Shown here one piece after another: positions 5,939 to 14,451 of a stretch of DNA of 14,988 bases. Positions within the stretch are counted from its first letter, which is position 1, and each line of letters opens with the position of its first letter. The position numbers and the translations under genes are program-made. The DNA comes from Coemansia sp. RSA 922 (taxonomy: Eukaryota > Kickxellomycota > Kickxellomycetes > Kickxellales > Kickxellaceae). The notes beneath the pieces were generated by a model. It saw only the letters and a list, made by a program, of their open reading frames with translations, was not told where the DNA came from and searched no databases. The stretch is from NCBI GenBank assembly GCA_027577415.1, contig JANBQS010000591.1, positions 1 to 14,988 on the forward strand, given 5' to 3'.

Positions 5939-8900
5939 TTAGTTGGCAGGTTCTTCTAGGCCAACGAGCACAGGGATTTGGTCATACCACTCGATTGGAT
6001 GTCCCTCGATTCCCTCCTTGACGTTCGCTGGCAGCTCGTCCCAGTCAGCCATGTTGGCCTTGGGGAACAAGATGCGCTTGACACCAGCACGCCGCGCAGC
6101 AATAGTCTTCTCCTTCAGCCCGCCGATCTTCAGCACGCGACCCGTCAACGTCAGCTCGCCCGTCATAGCAACGTCATTGCGGACTGGCCGATTTAATGCC
6201 AGTGACAAAAGAGCCGTAGTCATAGTAACACCCGCGCTAGGCCCGTCCTTGGGCGTGGCGCCCTCGGGTACATGAAGATGGATGATGTTGTTGTGGAAGA
6301 ACTGGTTGCCGGGGTGCTTCCGGTTCAATAGCGACCGTACATACGTGTACGCCAATGTCGCTGACTCCTTCATCACGTCGCCAAGCTGTCCAGTTGTGTG
6401 CAACCGGCCACTGCGCTGCTCACCTTCGCCATTGCCACCGGCCATCGTGGCCTCGACTACTGATTCGACATAGAGCGCCGAGCCGCCTAGACTGGTCCAC
6501 GCCAATCCCATCACAACGCCGGCGGGAGTATTCTCGTAGAGCCGGTCAGATTCAAATACAGGCGGACCTACGTAGTCCTTCAGAAGTCCAGCAGTGATGT
6601 TGAGCGAGTACGAGTCAGGAATAACCATCTTGGACGGGAGTTTTGCGCTAGCAGGCACAGCGGCAACAGTAGCAGCGGGGGCTATGCTTGCTTCTAGAGC
6701 CGGAGCTGGGGTATCAGCAGTATCAACCTCGGGTGCCGCTGCACTAGTAGTAGGCGGTGGCGTCGGCGATGGGGCTTCTACGGCGACACCAGTCTCGACG
6801 ATCTTTAGCGCAGCTTTGCGGAATATCTTCTCGATATGCTTTTTCAAATTGCGCACGCCGCTCTCACGACAGTAGTTGCGCACTAGAGCATCAACGGCGT
6901 CGTCCTGCAGCGACACGGCAGCGCCCTCCAAACCCGCAGTCTCCTTCGCCTGTGGAGCAAGGTACTTTTGCGCAATGGCGCGTTTCTCGTCAGCCAAGTA
7001 TCCGCTCAGGCGAATGACCTCCATGCGGTCTAGCAGTGGGCCTGGAATCGTGTCAGTCACATTGGCGGTGCACACAAAGAGTACGCGCGAGAGATCTACG
7101 GGCACGTCCATGTAGTGGTCGAGGAAGGCGTTGTTCTGCTCAGGATCTAGCAGCTCGAGAAGAGCCGACGCCGGGTCGCCCTGGTGGCCACGCCCGAGCT
7201 TGTCAATCTCGTCAATGAGCAGAAGCGGGTTCTCAGTCTGCACGCGCTTCAAGGCCTGGACCACTTTTCCGGGCATAGCGCCGACATAGGTTCGCCGATG
7301 GCCCTTGATCTCGGCAACGTCAGTCAGACCGCCAACGCTGAAGCGGAAGAACTCTCGGTTGAGCGAGCGCGCAATGCTCTTTCCAATAGACGTCTTGCCA
7401 ACACCAGGCGGGCCGACAAAGCACAGAATCTTTCCTTGCACTGCGCCGCGCAGCTTTCCTACTGCGATAAACTCGAGGATGCGCTGCTTGACGTCCTCCA
7501 ATCCATAGTGGTCCTCGTCCAGCACGACCTTGGCCCGCTGCAAGTCGTAGTCCTCAACCGAGTGCTTGCCCCACGGGATCTGAGTGAGCCAGTCGAGGTA
7601 ATTGCGAGTGACGTTAAACTCGGACGCTGCCGGCTCAAGGTGTGCCAACTTGCCCACCTCCTCGTCAAACACCCGCTTGACTTCGGCCGGCATCAGCAGT
7701 GACTCGGCCTTGACTTTGAACTGCTCAATCAATTTGTCCTTGCCGTCGCTCTCCAGTCCAAGCTCGCGCTTAATGCCCTTGAGTTGCTCCATGAGGTAAA
7801 AGTCGCGCTGGCGCTTGGAAATCTTGGCCTCGACGTCCTTGCTGATCTTGTTTTGCAACTGCGCATTCATTAGCTCCTTCTTCAGCACGACCAATGCCTT
7901 CTCCAAACGCGTCGCCACATTGAGGTCGCTGAGAATATCCTGTAGCTCCTCAGAGCTTCCGCCCGACAGCGCCGCGGCAAAGTCGGCCAGCTTGGACGGG
8001 TTCTCGAAAACTGCCTTGGACACTTGGGCGCTGGCAAAGTGGTGGATCTGCTCGCGGAACATGGGGTTCATCGTTGTGATCTCGCGCAGAACCGAGACAA
8101 TCTCCGACATGGTCGCGCTGATGGTGGGATCCTTGGCGTCGTAGGGCTCATCTTCAACGTTTTCGACCTCGAGCGCGGTAAAGCTGTAGTCCAGCTTGAT
8201 GGCCTTGAGCACGTTGGCGGCGTTAGCGACTGGCGAGACGACCTCTTCCACGGCGCTGTCCTCGGTGGATTCGGACACAATGAGCTCTTGTTGATCCAGC
8301 GCAGGAGCGGCAGCAGTAGATTCGGGATCCTTTTCTATGCCTAGAATGCGCTTCATGCGTACACGGCGCCATGGATAAAGCGCCACTGTCAAGTGCTTAT
8401 CTTCGGGGTTGGGAGAGACGTATATCGACATGATACGCGAGAACACGCCGATTTCATGAACCTCGTCCATATCGCCGATCGAGTCAACGTCTCTCTCGTC
8501 GTTTTTCAGCATAAACGTCGCAAGGTAGGGCTCGCCACGCTCGACGAGCTCCTTCAGCGCGCCAATGACCTGCGGGTCTTGTACTTGGATGGACTTGTAC
8601 AGCGACGGGAAGAGCGGCCGGCGTGTGATGGGCAGCATCATGACGTTGGGATAGTTGTCGGGGATAAACGACTGCTGGCCTTGGGCATAGTCAGCAACGC
8701 CCACTGCGCGCTTGAGCTGAGTCAAAGGATCGGCCTGGGCCGGCTCGCCGCCATTAGCAGCGGCAGCAGCGGCAGGCTTTTCGCTCTCTGATCGCCGTGG
8801 CGCTCGCCGACGACGGCTGGCGCTCTTGCTATCGTCCTTATCGTCGGTCTCTTGCTCATCCTCCTCCTGTTCCTTCTTGGTAGCGCTGGAATCTGGATCG

Positions 8901-9229
8901 TCGTTATCATCGGACTTGCCGTCTCTCTCCTTTCTAGCAGAAGCAGATGTCTGGAACGTTCTTTTGGAAGCAACATTCAGCGATGACAAAGCCGCTATCT
9001 GTTGCGAGTGCCAACGACCGTTGGCTGTGTGCTGAGTGGGCGAGATAGCGCTGGCAAAAAGGCTTTGGCGTGTTTGGCGGAGAGATAGCAGGCGATGCTG
9101 TGGCAGGTCGACGACGGCAGCTACGCTACTGTAGCGACGACCGCATGATTTGTAGGCAAGCGATAGCGCAGTTGCTCCTCTAGCAAGGCGCCCCCTGGCA
9201 GGGCCAAATGTGACGGAAAGCTGTGACAT
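5939..9229 (-). CDS. PIM1: Mitochondrial ATP-dependent Lon protease (PIM1)
   Basis: This ATP-dependent serine protease of the mitochondrial matrix degrades misfolded and oxidised proteins. I start it at ATG 9229 (1096 aa); the frame stays open a little further upstream but only a TTG is available there. Residues 1 to about 98 are Arg/Ser/Ala-rich with few acids, as in a matrix presequence. An acidic then Arg-rich linker follows (99-147), then the LON substrate domain (from about 196), a long charged helical region (442-491), and AAA+ with Walker A GPPGVGKT (606-613), Walker B LLLIDE (669-674), arginine finger R735 and sensor-2 R793. The protease domain has PKDGPSAG with Ser998 and GGLKEK with Lys1039, the Ser-Lys dyad. 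Length fits fungal Pim1. An Ala/Pro/Thr-rich insert separates AAA+ from protease (818-866). All catalytic residues are present, so it should be active. Confidence 0.97.
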   Translation of the reverse strand: MSQLSVTFGPARGRLARGATALSLAYKSCGRRYSSVAAVVDLPQHRLLSLRQTRQSLFASAISPTQHTANGRWHSQQIAALSSLNVASKRTFQTSASARKERDGKSDDNDDPDSSATKKEQEEDEQETDDKDDSKSASRRRRAPRRSESEKPAAAAAANGGEPAQADPLTQLKRAVGVADYAQGQQSFIPDNYPNVMMLPITRRPLFPSLYKSIQVQDPQVIGALKELVERGEPYLATFMLKNDERDVDSIGDMDEVHEIGVFSRIMSIYVSPNPEDKHLTVALYPWRRVRMKRILGIEKDPESTAAAPALDQQELIVSESTEDSAVEEVVSPVANAANVLKAIKLDYSFTALEVENVEDEPYDAKDPTISATMSEIVSVLREITTMNPMFREQIHHFASAQVSKAVFENPSKLADFAAALSGGSSEELQDILSDLNVATRLEKALVVLKKELMNAQLQNKISKDVEAKISKRQRDFYLMEQLKGIKRELGLESDGKDKLIEQFKVKAESLLMPAEVKRVFDEEVGKLAHLEPAASEFNVTRNYLDWLTQIPWGKHSVEDYDLQRAKVVLDEDHYGLEDVKQRILEFIAVGKLRGAVQGKILCFVGPPGVGKTSIGKSIARSLNREFFRFSVGGLTDVAEIKGHRRTYVGAMPGKVVQALKRVQTENPLLLIDEIDKLGRGHQGDPASALLELLDPEQNNAFLDHYMDVPVDLSRVLFVCTANVTDTIPGPLLDRMEVIRLSGYLADEKRAIAQKYLAPQAKETAGLEGAAVSLQDDAVDALVRNYCRESGVRNLKKHIEKIFRKAALKIVETGVAVEAPSPTPPPTTSAAAPEVDTADTPAPALEASIAPAATVAAVPASAKLPSKMVIPDSYSLNITAGLLKDYVGPPVFESDRLYENTPAGVVMGLAWTSLGGSALYVESVVEATMAGGNGEGEQRSGRLHTTGQLGDVMKESATLAYTYVRSLLNRKHPGNQFFHNNIIHLHVPEGATPKDGPSAGVTMTTALLSLALNRPVRNDVAMTGELTLTGRVLKIGGLKEKTIAARRAGVKRILFPKANMADWDELPANVKEGIEGHPIEWYDQIPVLVGLEEPAN

Positions 9230-9426
9230 TGCGCTAGCCGCTTCCAATTAAAAAAAAATAGAAAAGAAATGATAATACGTATAAATCTAATTGAAGCAAA
9301 GAGAGAAGCAAAGTACGTGATACGAAACACGCTAAAGGGCTTACGCATATCTCGGCTACGTCGAAGCGTACTTGATCCGGTAATTTGATATTAATAATAC
9401 GACGACGGTGTCAGTCTCATGCACTG
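9230..9426 (-). promoter_or_regulatory. Short S28-to-Lon intergenic region (Lon promoter)
   Basis: Only 197 bp separate the S28 stop from the Lon ATG, both on the minus strand. The region must hold the S28 3' end and the Lon promoter. The Lon-proximal end carries an uninterrupted T-run on the minus strand (9248-9256), a common fungal promoter feature. No clear TATA box was seen. Confidence 0.45.
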
Positions 9427-10983
9427 TCACCGCTCTTGACCAAGGAAATTGACAATAGCATCCAGGATCTGGCGGCGAGCGACGTCAACGCCAAATTCGG
9501 TGTAAGCTGGAGCAAAATAAAAGTCAGAGACGTGCGAGGCGCGAGGCATAGTGATTACGGCGTTCTGTCCCTGAGTGGTAGCCTTGAGCACAGCCATGGG
9601 GTCTGCAGGCAAAGACAATGAGCTCCAGGGATCCAGCAAACCGTTAACAAACACGACGCGCGTGACATTAGGCATCAAGCCGCCATAGCGCTCATTAATG
9701 CCAGCCGTGTCAGGCTGTGGCGGGACAGCGTCGCCAAAGAAGGCACGGCAGGGGCGGCTTTGCCACTCGGCCGTCATGTATCTAGACCGTAAGCGGCGCA
9801 AAGGCGGACGAGGTGCGGTTTGCCAGTACCCAAACTGTGTGCAAGTCTGGTAAAACCACGAGCGGCCGTCCTGGTACAAGTCAATGGTATCAGCACCAGC
9901 GTTAGATGTATATGCATTAACCACGTCAATGTTATTACTGCGTACGTAGGCTGCCATCATATCAGCCAAGTTCTGCAGAGGGTTGTTTTGCGTCCGCGAA
10001 AACCAGCTACACAAAGTGGCTATCGCGTCGCCGTTCTCAGTAGGCATATAGTACTGCACGGTGTTGGACATTTGGTCCGTTAGTGCACCGGCAAAGTCAG
10101 CGTCATCCTTTAGTGCGCCCAGACCACATGCTTGCTTCCAGCTGTTTATCAGTGTGCGGTTGCGCGAGTCCAAGATCAGATCGAGCGTGGATACTGCATC
10201 AGCAATACTCTGTGCGCATGGCAGTGCCTGTCCGACTACCTGATCGTATTGGTAAAAATCGTCCTCGGCCCGAACCGGTGCAGAGCTAGCATAAGCTGCG
10301 TGTACCAGCTCCGGGTACTTGAGTCGCATCCAAGTTGCAAGATTAGCCGAATACGACCCGCCAGTAACCACCCACTTTGAATCCGGCGATATAGTAACTC
10401 CGACTACGGTCTTTACAAAGCTCTGTGCATTGCGGATAAAGTTTGCCATATCCTCGAGCGCATTCTCTACAGTCAAGTAAACCATGTTTCTGCCAGACAT
10501 ATCACTGACTGGATACGATGTGCCGTAATACCGATGCTCCATGATAATAAGAAGCCCCCCAGTCGCCTTGGCCAATGTATACGGCTCACCCCCAGTGAGA
10601 TAAGACGTGGATGCAGGCGTCTCGCCGCTATTTAGCAAATATACCGGACCGCCGTAAGTGTAATGCTGAGCGTTTATGTAGATCTTTTGCTTGAACGTCG
10701 ACGAATTCAGTCCAAAATGATCGGTTTTCTGGTTAAAGTAATAGGCAGTAGTAAGTCTAGGCGATTCAGTGGCTCTCACCGGTTGGACATGTCTACCCAT
10801 TATGTCGACTTTGCCAACCTCGGGCAAACCGCCAGTCATGCCGTCACCCTTTAACAGACTTTCTTTCCACACACGCTGCAGCTGCGCCTGTCGCATTGCC
10901 AAGGGCTCAGACACAACCATTTGAATGAGACCGCCCGTGCACGCAAGCACCAACAACAAGATACGTGTCGATATCACGCGCAT
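9427..10983 (-). CDS. Secreted serine carboxypeptidase, peptidase family S28
   Basis: A 518-aa enzyme of the Pro-X carboxypeptidase / dipeptidyl-peptidase II family, which removes residues next to proline in acidic or extracellular compartments. Residues 1-25 form a signal peptide (basic start, Leu-rich core, VVS before EP). The hallmark early block is YYFNQKTDHF (81-90), followed by GGPVYLLNSGE and MEHRYYGTSYP (148-158). The catalytic triad in family order is Ser210 in GGSYSAN, Asp451 in NGLLDPWS and His484 in RASHVSDF. Sequons occur at N93, N275 and N439, fitting secretion. The nucleophile motif has Ser-Ala-Asn after Tyr where mammalian members have Gly-Gly. The ATG lies in an A-rich leader after a long AT-rich upstream gap. 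Substrate preference cannot be told from sequence. Confidence 0.93.
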   Translation of the reverse strand: MRVISTRILLLVLACTGGLIQMVVSEPLAMRQAQLQRVWKESLLKGDGMTGGLPEVGKVDIMGRHVQPVRATESPRLTTAYYFNQKTDHFGLNSSTFKQKIYINAQHYTYGGPVYLLNSGETPASTSYLTGGEPYTLAKATGGLLIIMEHRYYGTSYPVSDMSGRNMVYLTVENALEDMANFIRNAQSFVKTVVGVTISPDSKWVVTGGSYSANLATWMRLKYPELVHAAYASSAPVRAEDDFYQYDQVVGQALPCAQSIADAVSTLDLILDSRNRTLINSWKQACGLGALKDDADFAGALTDQMSNTVQYYMPTENGDAIATLCSWFSRTQNNPLQNLADMMAAYVRSNNIDVVNAYTSNAGADTIDLYQDGRSWFYQTCTQFGYWQTAPRPPLRRLRSRYMTAEWQSRPCRAFFGDAVPPQPDTAGINERYGGLMPNVTRVVFVNGLLDPWSSLSLPADPMAVLKATTQGQNAVITMPRASHVSDFYFAPAYTEFGVDVARRQILDAIVNFLGQER

Positions 10984-11196
10984 ATTAATATTTAAAAATG
11001 ATGTAACAAAATGTGAGGCGATATGGAACTAGTTCCTATACGTTCATTAACAGTGATATGTTTGCTAAATAAAAAAAACTATAAATAAAATACAAAACTA
11101 TAAAGTAGAATTGGATACAAGAGAGTAATTGTATGTAAAAAAAAGATAATTAGCTCTGGTTTTATAATAATAAAAAAGCACCCCGTAGGATGCGTA

Positions 11197-11586
11197 ATGC
11201 AGGACGTAGATGTACCTTTTTCTACACGAGCTAGCCCTGTGCCTGTCAGCTGTGGTCGTTTCTTGTGTTTCAAATTCGTGTATTGTCTGCAATTGCAGCC
11301 AAAAACGCACATCTACGCTCTAGATTCTGACAATAAACTTTTCTTGTGCGCCATTTCCAGCACATACAAATGGAAATTGTGGTTAAAACGCCAATGCATT
11401 GATGACTCCCCCTTCCTTTGTGTTCTAGTACGGGTTGGTTCTCATGTCCACTACAATATCTCACGTGAATGTCCATTTATCTATTGCGTAGTGGCGAGCT
11501 TCATGTGCACATATCACGCACTTTTTTGCTTCTTGATTATATCGGCCATTGTTCTGAATTCTAGAAATAAAAAGGGCGCTTGGTAG
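11197..11586 (+). CDS. Hypothetical 129-aa ORF, doubtful
   Basis: An ATG-started frame of 129 codons is present, rich in Cys, Phe and Tyr and ending in a hydrophobic stretch (FMCTYHALFCFLIISAIVL) that could be one membrane segment. No family is recognised. The start has G at -3. The frame spans the middle of an otherwise empty intergenic gap and overlaps the tail of the small minus-strand ORF. The composition gives no clear coding signal, so this may be chance. Confidence 0.2.
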   Translation: MQDVDVPFSTRASPVPVSCGRFLCFKFVYCLQLQPKTHIYALDSDNKLFLCAISSTYKWKLWLKRQCIDDSPFLCVLVRVGSHVHYNISRECPFIYCVVASFMCTYHALFCFLIISAIVLNSRNKKGAW

Positions 11587-11776
11587 TTTGTACAGCTCCA
11601 TATAGCAATTCAGAATATAGCGTATAGCCATTTTCCAAATGGTGGCGTATCATTTGATAGCGCTCGTGTATAACTCGTGGCGTGTCGTCAAGTGAAGGGT
11701 ATCCCGAATAGTATGGCGTCCCCCGATAAATGTCGGAGGTTTCTCTCTGTACAGCGCATATAGTTAAAAAATGCAT
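11561..11776 (-). CDS. Hypothetical small protein (71 aa)
   Basis: ATG 11776 opens 71 codons, 48 bp past the BRF1 stop on the same strand. After a short hydrophobic start the sequence is soluble-looking and Tyr-rich (RGTPYYSGYPSLDD, then ERYQMIRHHLENGYTLYSE), which reads more like a real protein than the surrounding noise. I do not recognise it. The codon after KRPFYF is TAG within TTTTTATTTCTAG, which also looks like a 3' splice site. It could be an unrecognised exon, a small gene, or BRF1 3' UTR. Confidence 0.25.
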   Translation of the reverse strand: MHFLTICAVQRETSDIYRGTPYYSGYPSLDDTPRVIHERYQMIRHHLENGYTLYSELLYGAVQTTKRPFYF

Positions 11777-11824
11777 AAAGTAAAACCATTGAAATGAAAT
11801 GAATGAAAAGTAAGCGGCCCCCAA

Positions 11825-13639
11825 TCAGTAATCGTCGTCGTCGTCAACGACCTCCTCCTCTTCGATGAAACCACCTTGGTCGTGATATTCCTCCTCTTCC
11901 TCCTCTTCATCATCGTCGTCGTCAGCAGCCGCAGCAGCCACGGCAGGATCAACAGCCGTGCTTTGCAGGTCCTGGTCGCCCTCTTCGTAGACGATAGTCT
12001 CAGTCACCACATCTGGTGCCGAAGCAATGCTAGCCAGCGCAGCAGGGAGCCTGTCAAGAGAGTTGACCTGGGTAGCGCCTCCAAAGGCGTCTTGTTGACT
12101 AGGCGAGGCGTAGCCAGAGCCAGCCGCCGGAGTGCCCGCCATGGAGTACATACGCGAGGGAGCAGCCGACGGAATCATATTGGGATGGACGGCGTCAAGC
12201 TTTGGCTTTATTACCTCGGGACCAATTAGCTTCTGCAAAGCAGGGTAGTTAATCTTCTTTGACATCCTGCGCGAGGCGAACATATTCTGCGCGGACTCGA
12301 GTGTCGTGGCGCCTGGGACCACAACCTTCTTTTTAGTCGACCGGCGGCGCTTGCGCGCACAGCTGTCCAGGCCGCGAGCCAGCCGCTTGCGCTCTTTCTC
12401 CTCCATAAACTCCTTGTTCTCGCGGTCCCAGATCTCGGTCTTTGTCGCGACCTCCTCCTCCGTCAGCATTATGTTCTTTACCTCGTCGTCGTCAAGGTCA
12501 GACCACGTGCTGACATCGGGGCCAAAGTTTTCATTAACCATGCCACTCGAGATCAGCTTTAGCTCGCCCTCCTGGAGGTAGATGCCGACCTCCTCTCGAA
12601 TGACTTGATCCAGCGTGTCTTCGATAGACTCATCTTCCTCGTCCTCAGCCTCAGCATCTTCGTCATCCAAGTCGGCATCGTCAGCGATCCGCTTCCGTAT
12701 GGCCTCGATAGACCCAGGGTTTTGGAGTTGTTGGGCCTTTGTCGCAGCGCGGGCCTTTTGCCTACTGTTGATGAAGGCTGGGGGATCAGCCGCCTGCTCA
12801 AGCCACACACTGCGGAAATCAGAGACAGTCAAATCGCTCGACTCGGTTTTGCGAAACTCGTCCAGACGGCGGCGTAGCGTGGTGTCTGCAATCTTGACAA
12901 CCCGGATGATTTCCTTTTGCGTGCGTCGAAAATTGTGCATGCGGGCAGCAATCAGCAAGCAGGCGCCACAAATTCCAGAGGGACGGCGGCCAGTACGAAT
13001 CCAATCACGATCCATTCTCTGCACCAATCGAATAGCGTCCAGGCACACCTGCTGCGTCTTGTCGCCAAACTCCAGCAGCGAGGCGAATCTCGAGATATAA
13101 ATTGACGGGTCCACAATAGCAAGCCTCAGCCCAAGCGCATTGACCAGTCGAGCAAATGTCGAGCCCAACTTGAACACGCTGATTTTGAGGATGTCTGAAA
13201 AGTCGATAAGCATAAGGCTGCTCTTCTCCACCCGGCACTTGGCGTAGAGACATGCAGCTGCTACATGCCGCCCACGTCGTCCCTTTGTAAAGTTCTGCGC
13301 CAATAAGAGTTGATAGGTTCGTACAGCCGAGTCGACGTAGTGCTCGGATAGCCCCAGAGGCGTGGCTAGGCTTTGGATGCGGCGCCGGGCGTTTTGTAGA
13401 GTTACTTCGCGCGACTCTTGCCCGCTTCCGAATCGGCCGGGACCGCCCATGTTGGCGCGAGTCTGGCCTGCTCGCACAAACGAGCCTGTCACTATAGCGG
13501 CGCCGCTGGATGCCTCGCCAAACGTCACCTCTGCGATGATGGTGTTTTCCTCGCACACCTCACCGCAGCCTGCGCAGTACGACATGCCCTTTGCAGAGTC
13601 ATGCTCAATGTCGGTTCCACCGCAAGCCTTGCAGCCCAT
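11825..13639 (-). CDS. BRF1: TFIIIB subunit BRF1 (TFIIB-related factor)
   Basis: This nuclear transcription factor, with TBP and Bdp1, forms TFIIIB and recruits RNA polymerase III to tRNA and 5S genes. In this 604-aa protein the N-terminal zinc ribbon has ligands C3, C6, C22 and C25. Two TFIIB-type cyclin repeats follow at about 83-165 (AACLYAKCR) and 178-265 (ICGACLLIAARMH). The second half has acidic segments (321-341) and the BRF1-specific TBP-binding block WSDLDDDEVKNIML...IWDREN (379-408), which separates BRF1 from TFIIB. A basic KR-rich patch (428-438) precedes a low-complexity tail ending in long Asp/Glu runs. Length and order fit fungal BRF1. The start has GCC before ATG and G after, a strong context. 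It is divergent from uL14m. Confidence 0.96.
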   Translation of the reverse strand: MGCKACGGTDIEHDSAKGMSYCAGCGEVCEENTIIAEVTFGEASSGAAIVTGSFVRAGQTRANMGGPGRFGSGQESREVTLQNARRRIQSLATPLGLSEHYVDSAVRTYQLLLAQNFTKGRRGRHVAAACLYAKCRVEKSSLMLIDFSDILKISVFKLGSTFARLVNALGLRLAIVDPSIYISRFASLLEFGDKTQQVCLDAIRLVQRMDRDWIRTGRRPSGICGACLLIAARMHNFRRTQKEIIRVVKIADTTLRRRLDEFRKTESSDLTVSDFRSVWLEQAADPPAFINSRQKARAATKAQQLQNPGSIEAIRKRIADDADLDDEDAEAEDEEDESIEDTLDQVIREEVGIYLQEGELKLISSGMVNENFGPDVSTWSDLDDDEVKNIMLTEEEVATKTEIWDRENKEFMEEKERKRLARGLDSCARKRRRSTKKKVVVPGATTLESAQNMFASRRMSKKINYPALQKLIGPEVIKPKLDAVHPNMIPSAAPSRMYSMAGTPAAGSGYASPSQQDAFGGATQVNSLDRLPAALASIASAPDVVTETIVYEEGDQDLQSTAVDPAVAAAAADDDDDEEEEEEEYHDQGGFIEEEEVVDDDDDY

Positions 13640-13979
13640 GGCTCAGAGTATCAGTTGTCAAAAGGGGGGTAAGTGGAAATAAGTAAAGTAGGAAAGTACA
13701 AGTGGGTGAAATTTGCAAAAAGAAGAGTGAAATTTGGTGTGTCTGCGGAGGAAAAAAGACAAGGGAGAAAGCACAATCTAGTCAGTTCGGTCACTTTTTT
13801 TTCTGCAGGTCTCCAAGCCACAATCCTGATCAAATCACCCACCCCACATCATTTTGCCTCAAGCTCACCAAGAAAAAAAAAAGCAACAGATAACTTTAGT
13901 CTCTTTAATCTTCAATATTTCACCCTCCTTTTTTTCATAATTCATAGAGTGCGCCTCGCCACGACAACCTCACACAACA
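13640..13979. promoter_or_regulatory. Divergent promoter region, BRF1 / uL14m
   Basis: The two ATGs face away from each other across 340 bp, so both promoters must lie here. The uL14m side has poly(A) and poly(T)/CT-rich tracts (13868-13880, 13929-13937) close to the ATG, a common layout of TATA-less fungal housekeeping promoters. No TATAAA and no clear shared operator was seen. Short plus-strand frames here have no support. Confidence 0.5.
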
Positions 13980-14372
13980 ATGATTCAAATGAAGTCGCGC
14001 CTAAACGTCATTGACAACTCTGGAGCAGTTGTAGCTGAGTGTATTAAAGTTTTGAAGAATGCAAAGTGGGCTGAGGTAGGCGACGAAATCGTCGTTGCTG
14101 TCAAAAAGGCGCGGCCTATCTCCGAGGCCATGTCGTCCAGCATGTCTGCAGCCAAGATCCGCAAGGGTGATGTGCGCCGTGCTGTTATTGTGCGCACAAA
14201 GAAAGAGATCCGCCGCCCAGATGGTCGGTATGTGCGGTTCGACGACAACGCCTGCGTGCTGCTCAATAACCAGCAGCAGCCCTTGGGTAGCCGTATCTTG
14301 GGTCTGGTCTCAGCCGAGCTGCGCTTCAAGAACTGGGTCAAGGTTGTATCCCTAGCGCCTCGCGTCGTCTAA
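13980..14372 (+). CDS. MRPL38: Mitochondrial large-subunit ribosomal protein uL14m
   Basis: A 130-aa L14-family protein of the mitochondrial large ribosomal subunit; it binds rRNA at the subunit interface. The N-terminus [11 protein letters not shown] is the standard L14 start. The signature [15 protein letters not shown] (about 61-75), [17 protein letters not shown] (80-96) and [13 protein letters not shown] (102-114) are all present. It resembles bacterial and mitochondrial L14 and not cytosolic uL14 (RPL23). There is no added presequence before the L14 fold, so import would rely on internal or N-terminal mature residues, as I recall for yeast Mrpl38. The symbol is the yeast name for uL14m. 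ATG has A at -3. Confidence 0.95.
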   Translation: MIQMKSRLNVIDNSGAVVAECIKVLKNAKWAEVGDEIVVAVKKARPISEAMSSSMSAAKIRKGDVRRAVIVRTKKEIRRPDGRYVRFDDNACVLLNNQQQPLGSRILGLVSAELRFKNWVKVVSLAPRVV

Positions 14373-14451
14373 CTTTATGACAACAACAAAAAGCATTTGA
14401 GTATATAAAGAAACACGGTTATAGTAGATTGAGAGTAAAATGATGAGAAAT
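14373..14451. terminator. Convergent 3' ends of uL14m and PP2A
   Basis: Only 79 bp separate the two stop codons. Both 3' untranslated regions and polyadenylation sites must fit here or overlap the neighbour's coding region, so the transcripts probably overlap tail to tail. The region is AT-rich; no canonical AATAAA was found on either strand. Confidence 0.5.

Larger units (their letters stand above)
10984..11824. other. 841-bp gap between BRF1 and S28 genes
   Basis: This spacer holds the BRF1 3' end and the S28 promoter (both minus strand). Its S28-proximal part is very AT-rich. TATAAAA occurs on the minus strand at 11166-11160, about 180 bp from the S28 ATG, a weak TATA candidate. Two overlapping-neighbour small ORFs (11197-11586 plus, 11561-11776 minus) are listed separately with low confidence. 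I see no tRNA or repeat. Confidence 0.5.

Noticed and set aside
7184..7702. Long plus-strand frame across Lon
   Set aside because: It is the antisense shadow of the AAA+ coding region, produced by GC-rich codon bias.
9230..9247. Extension of Lon upstream to a TTG start
   Set aside because: The next in-frame ATG at 9229 has G at -3 and begins a typical presequence; eukaryotic TTG initiation is not needed.
13005..13556. 183-codon minus-strand frame in BRF1
   Set aside because: It is out of frame with the cyclin-repeat coding sequence, which carries all the conserved motifs.
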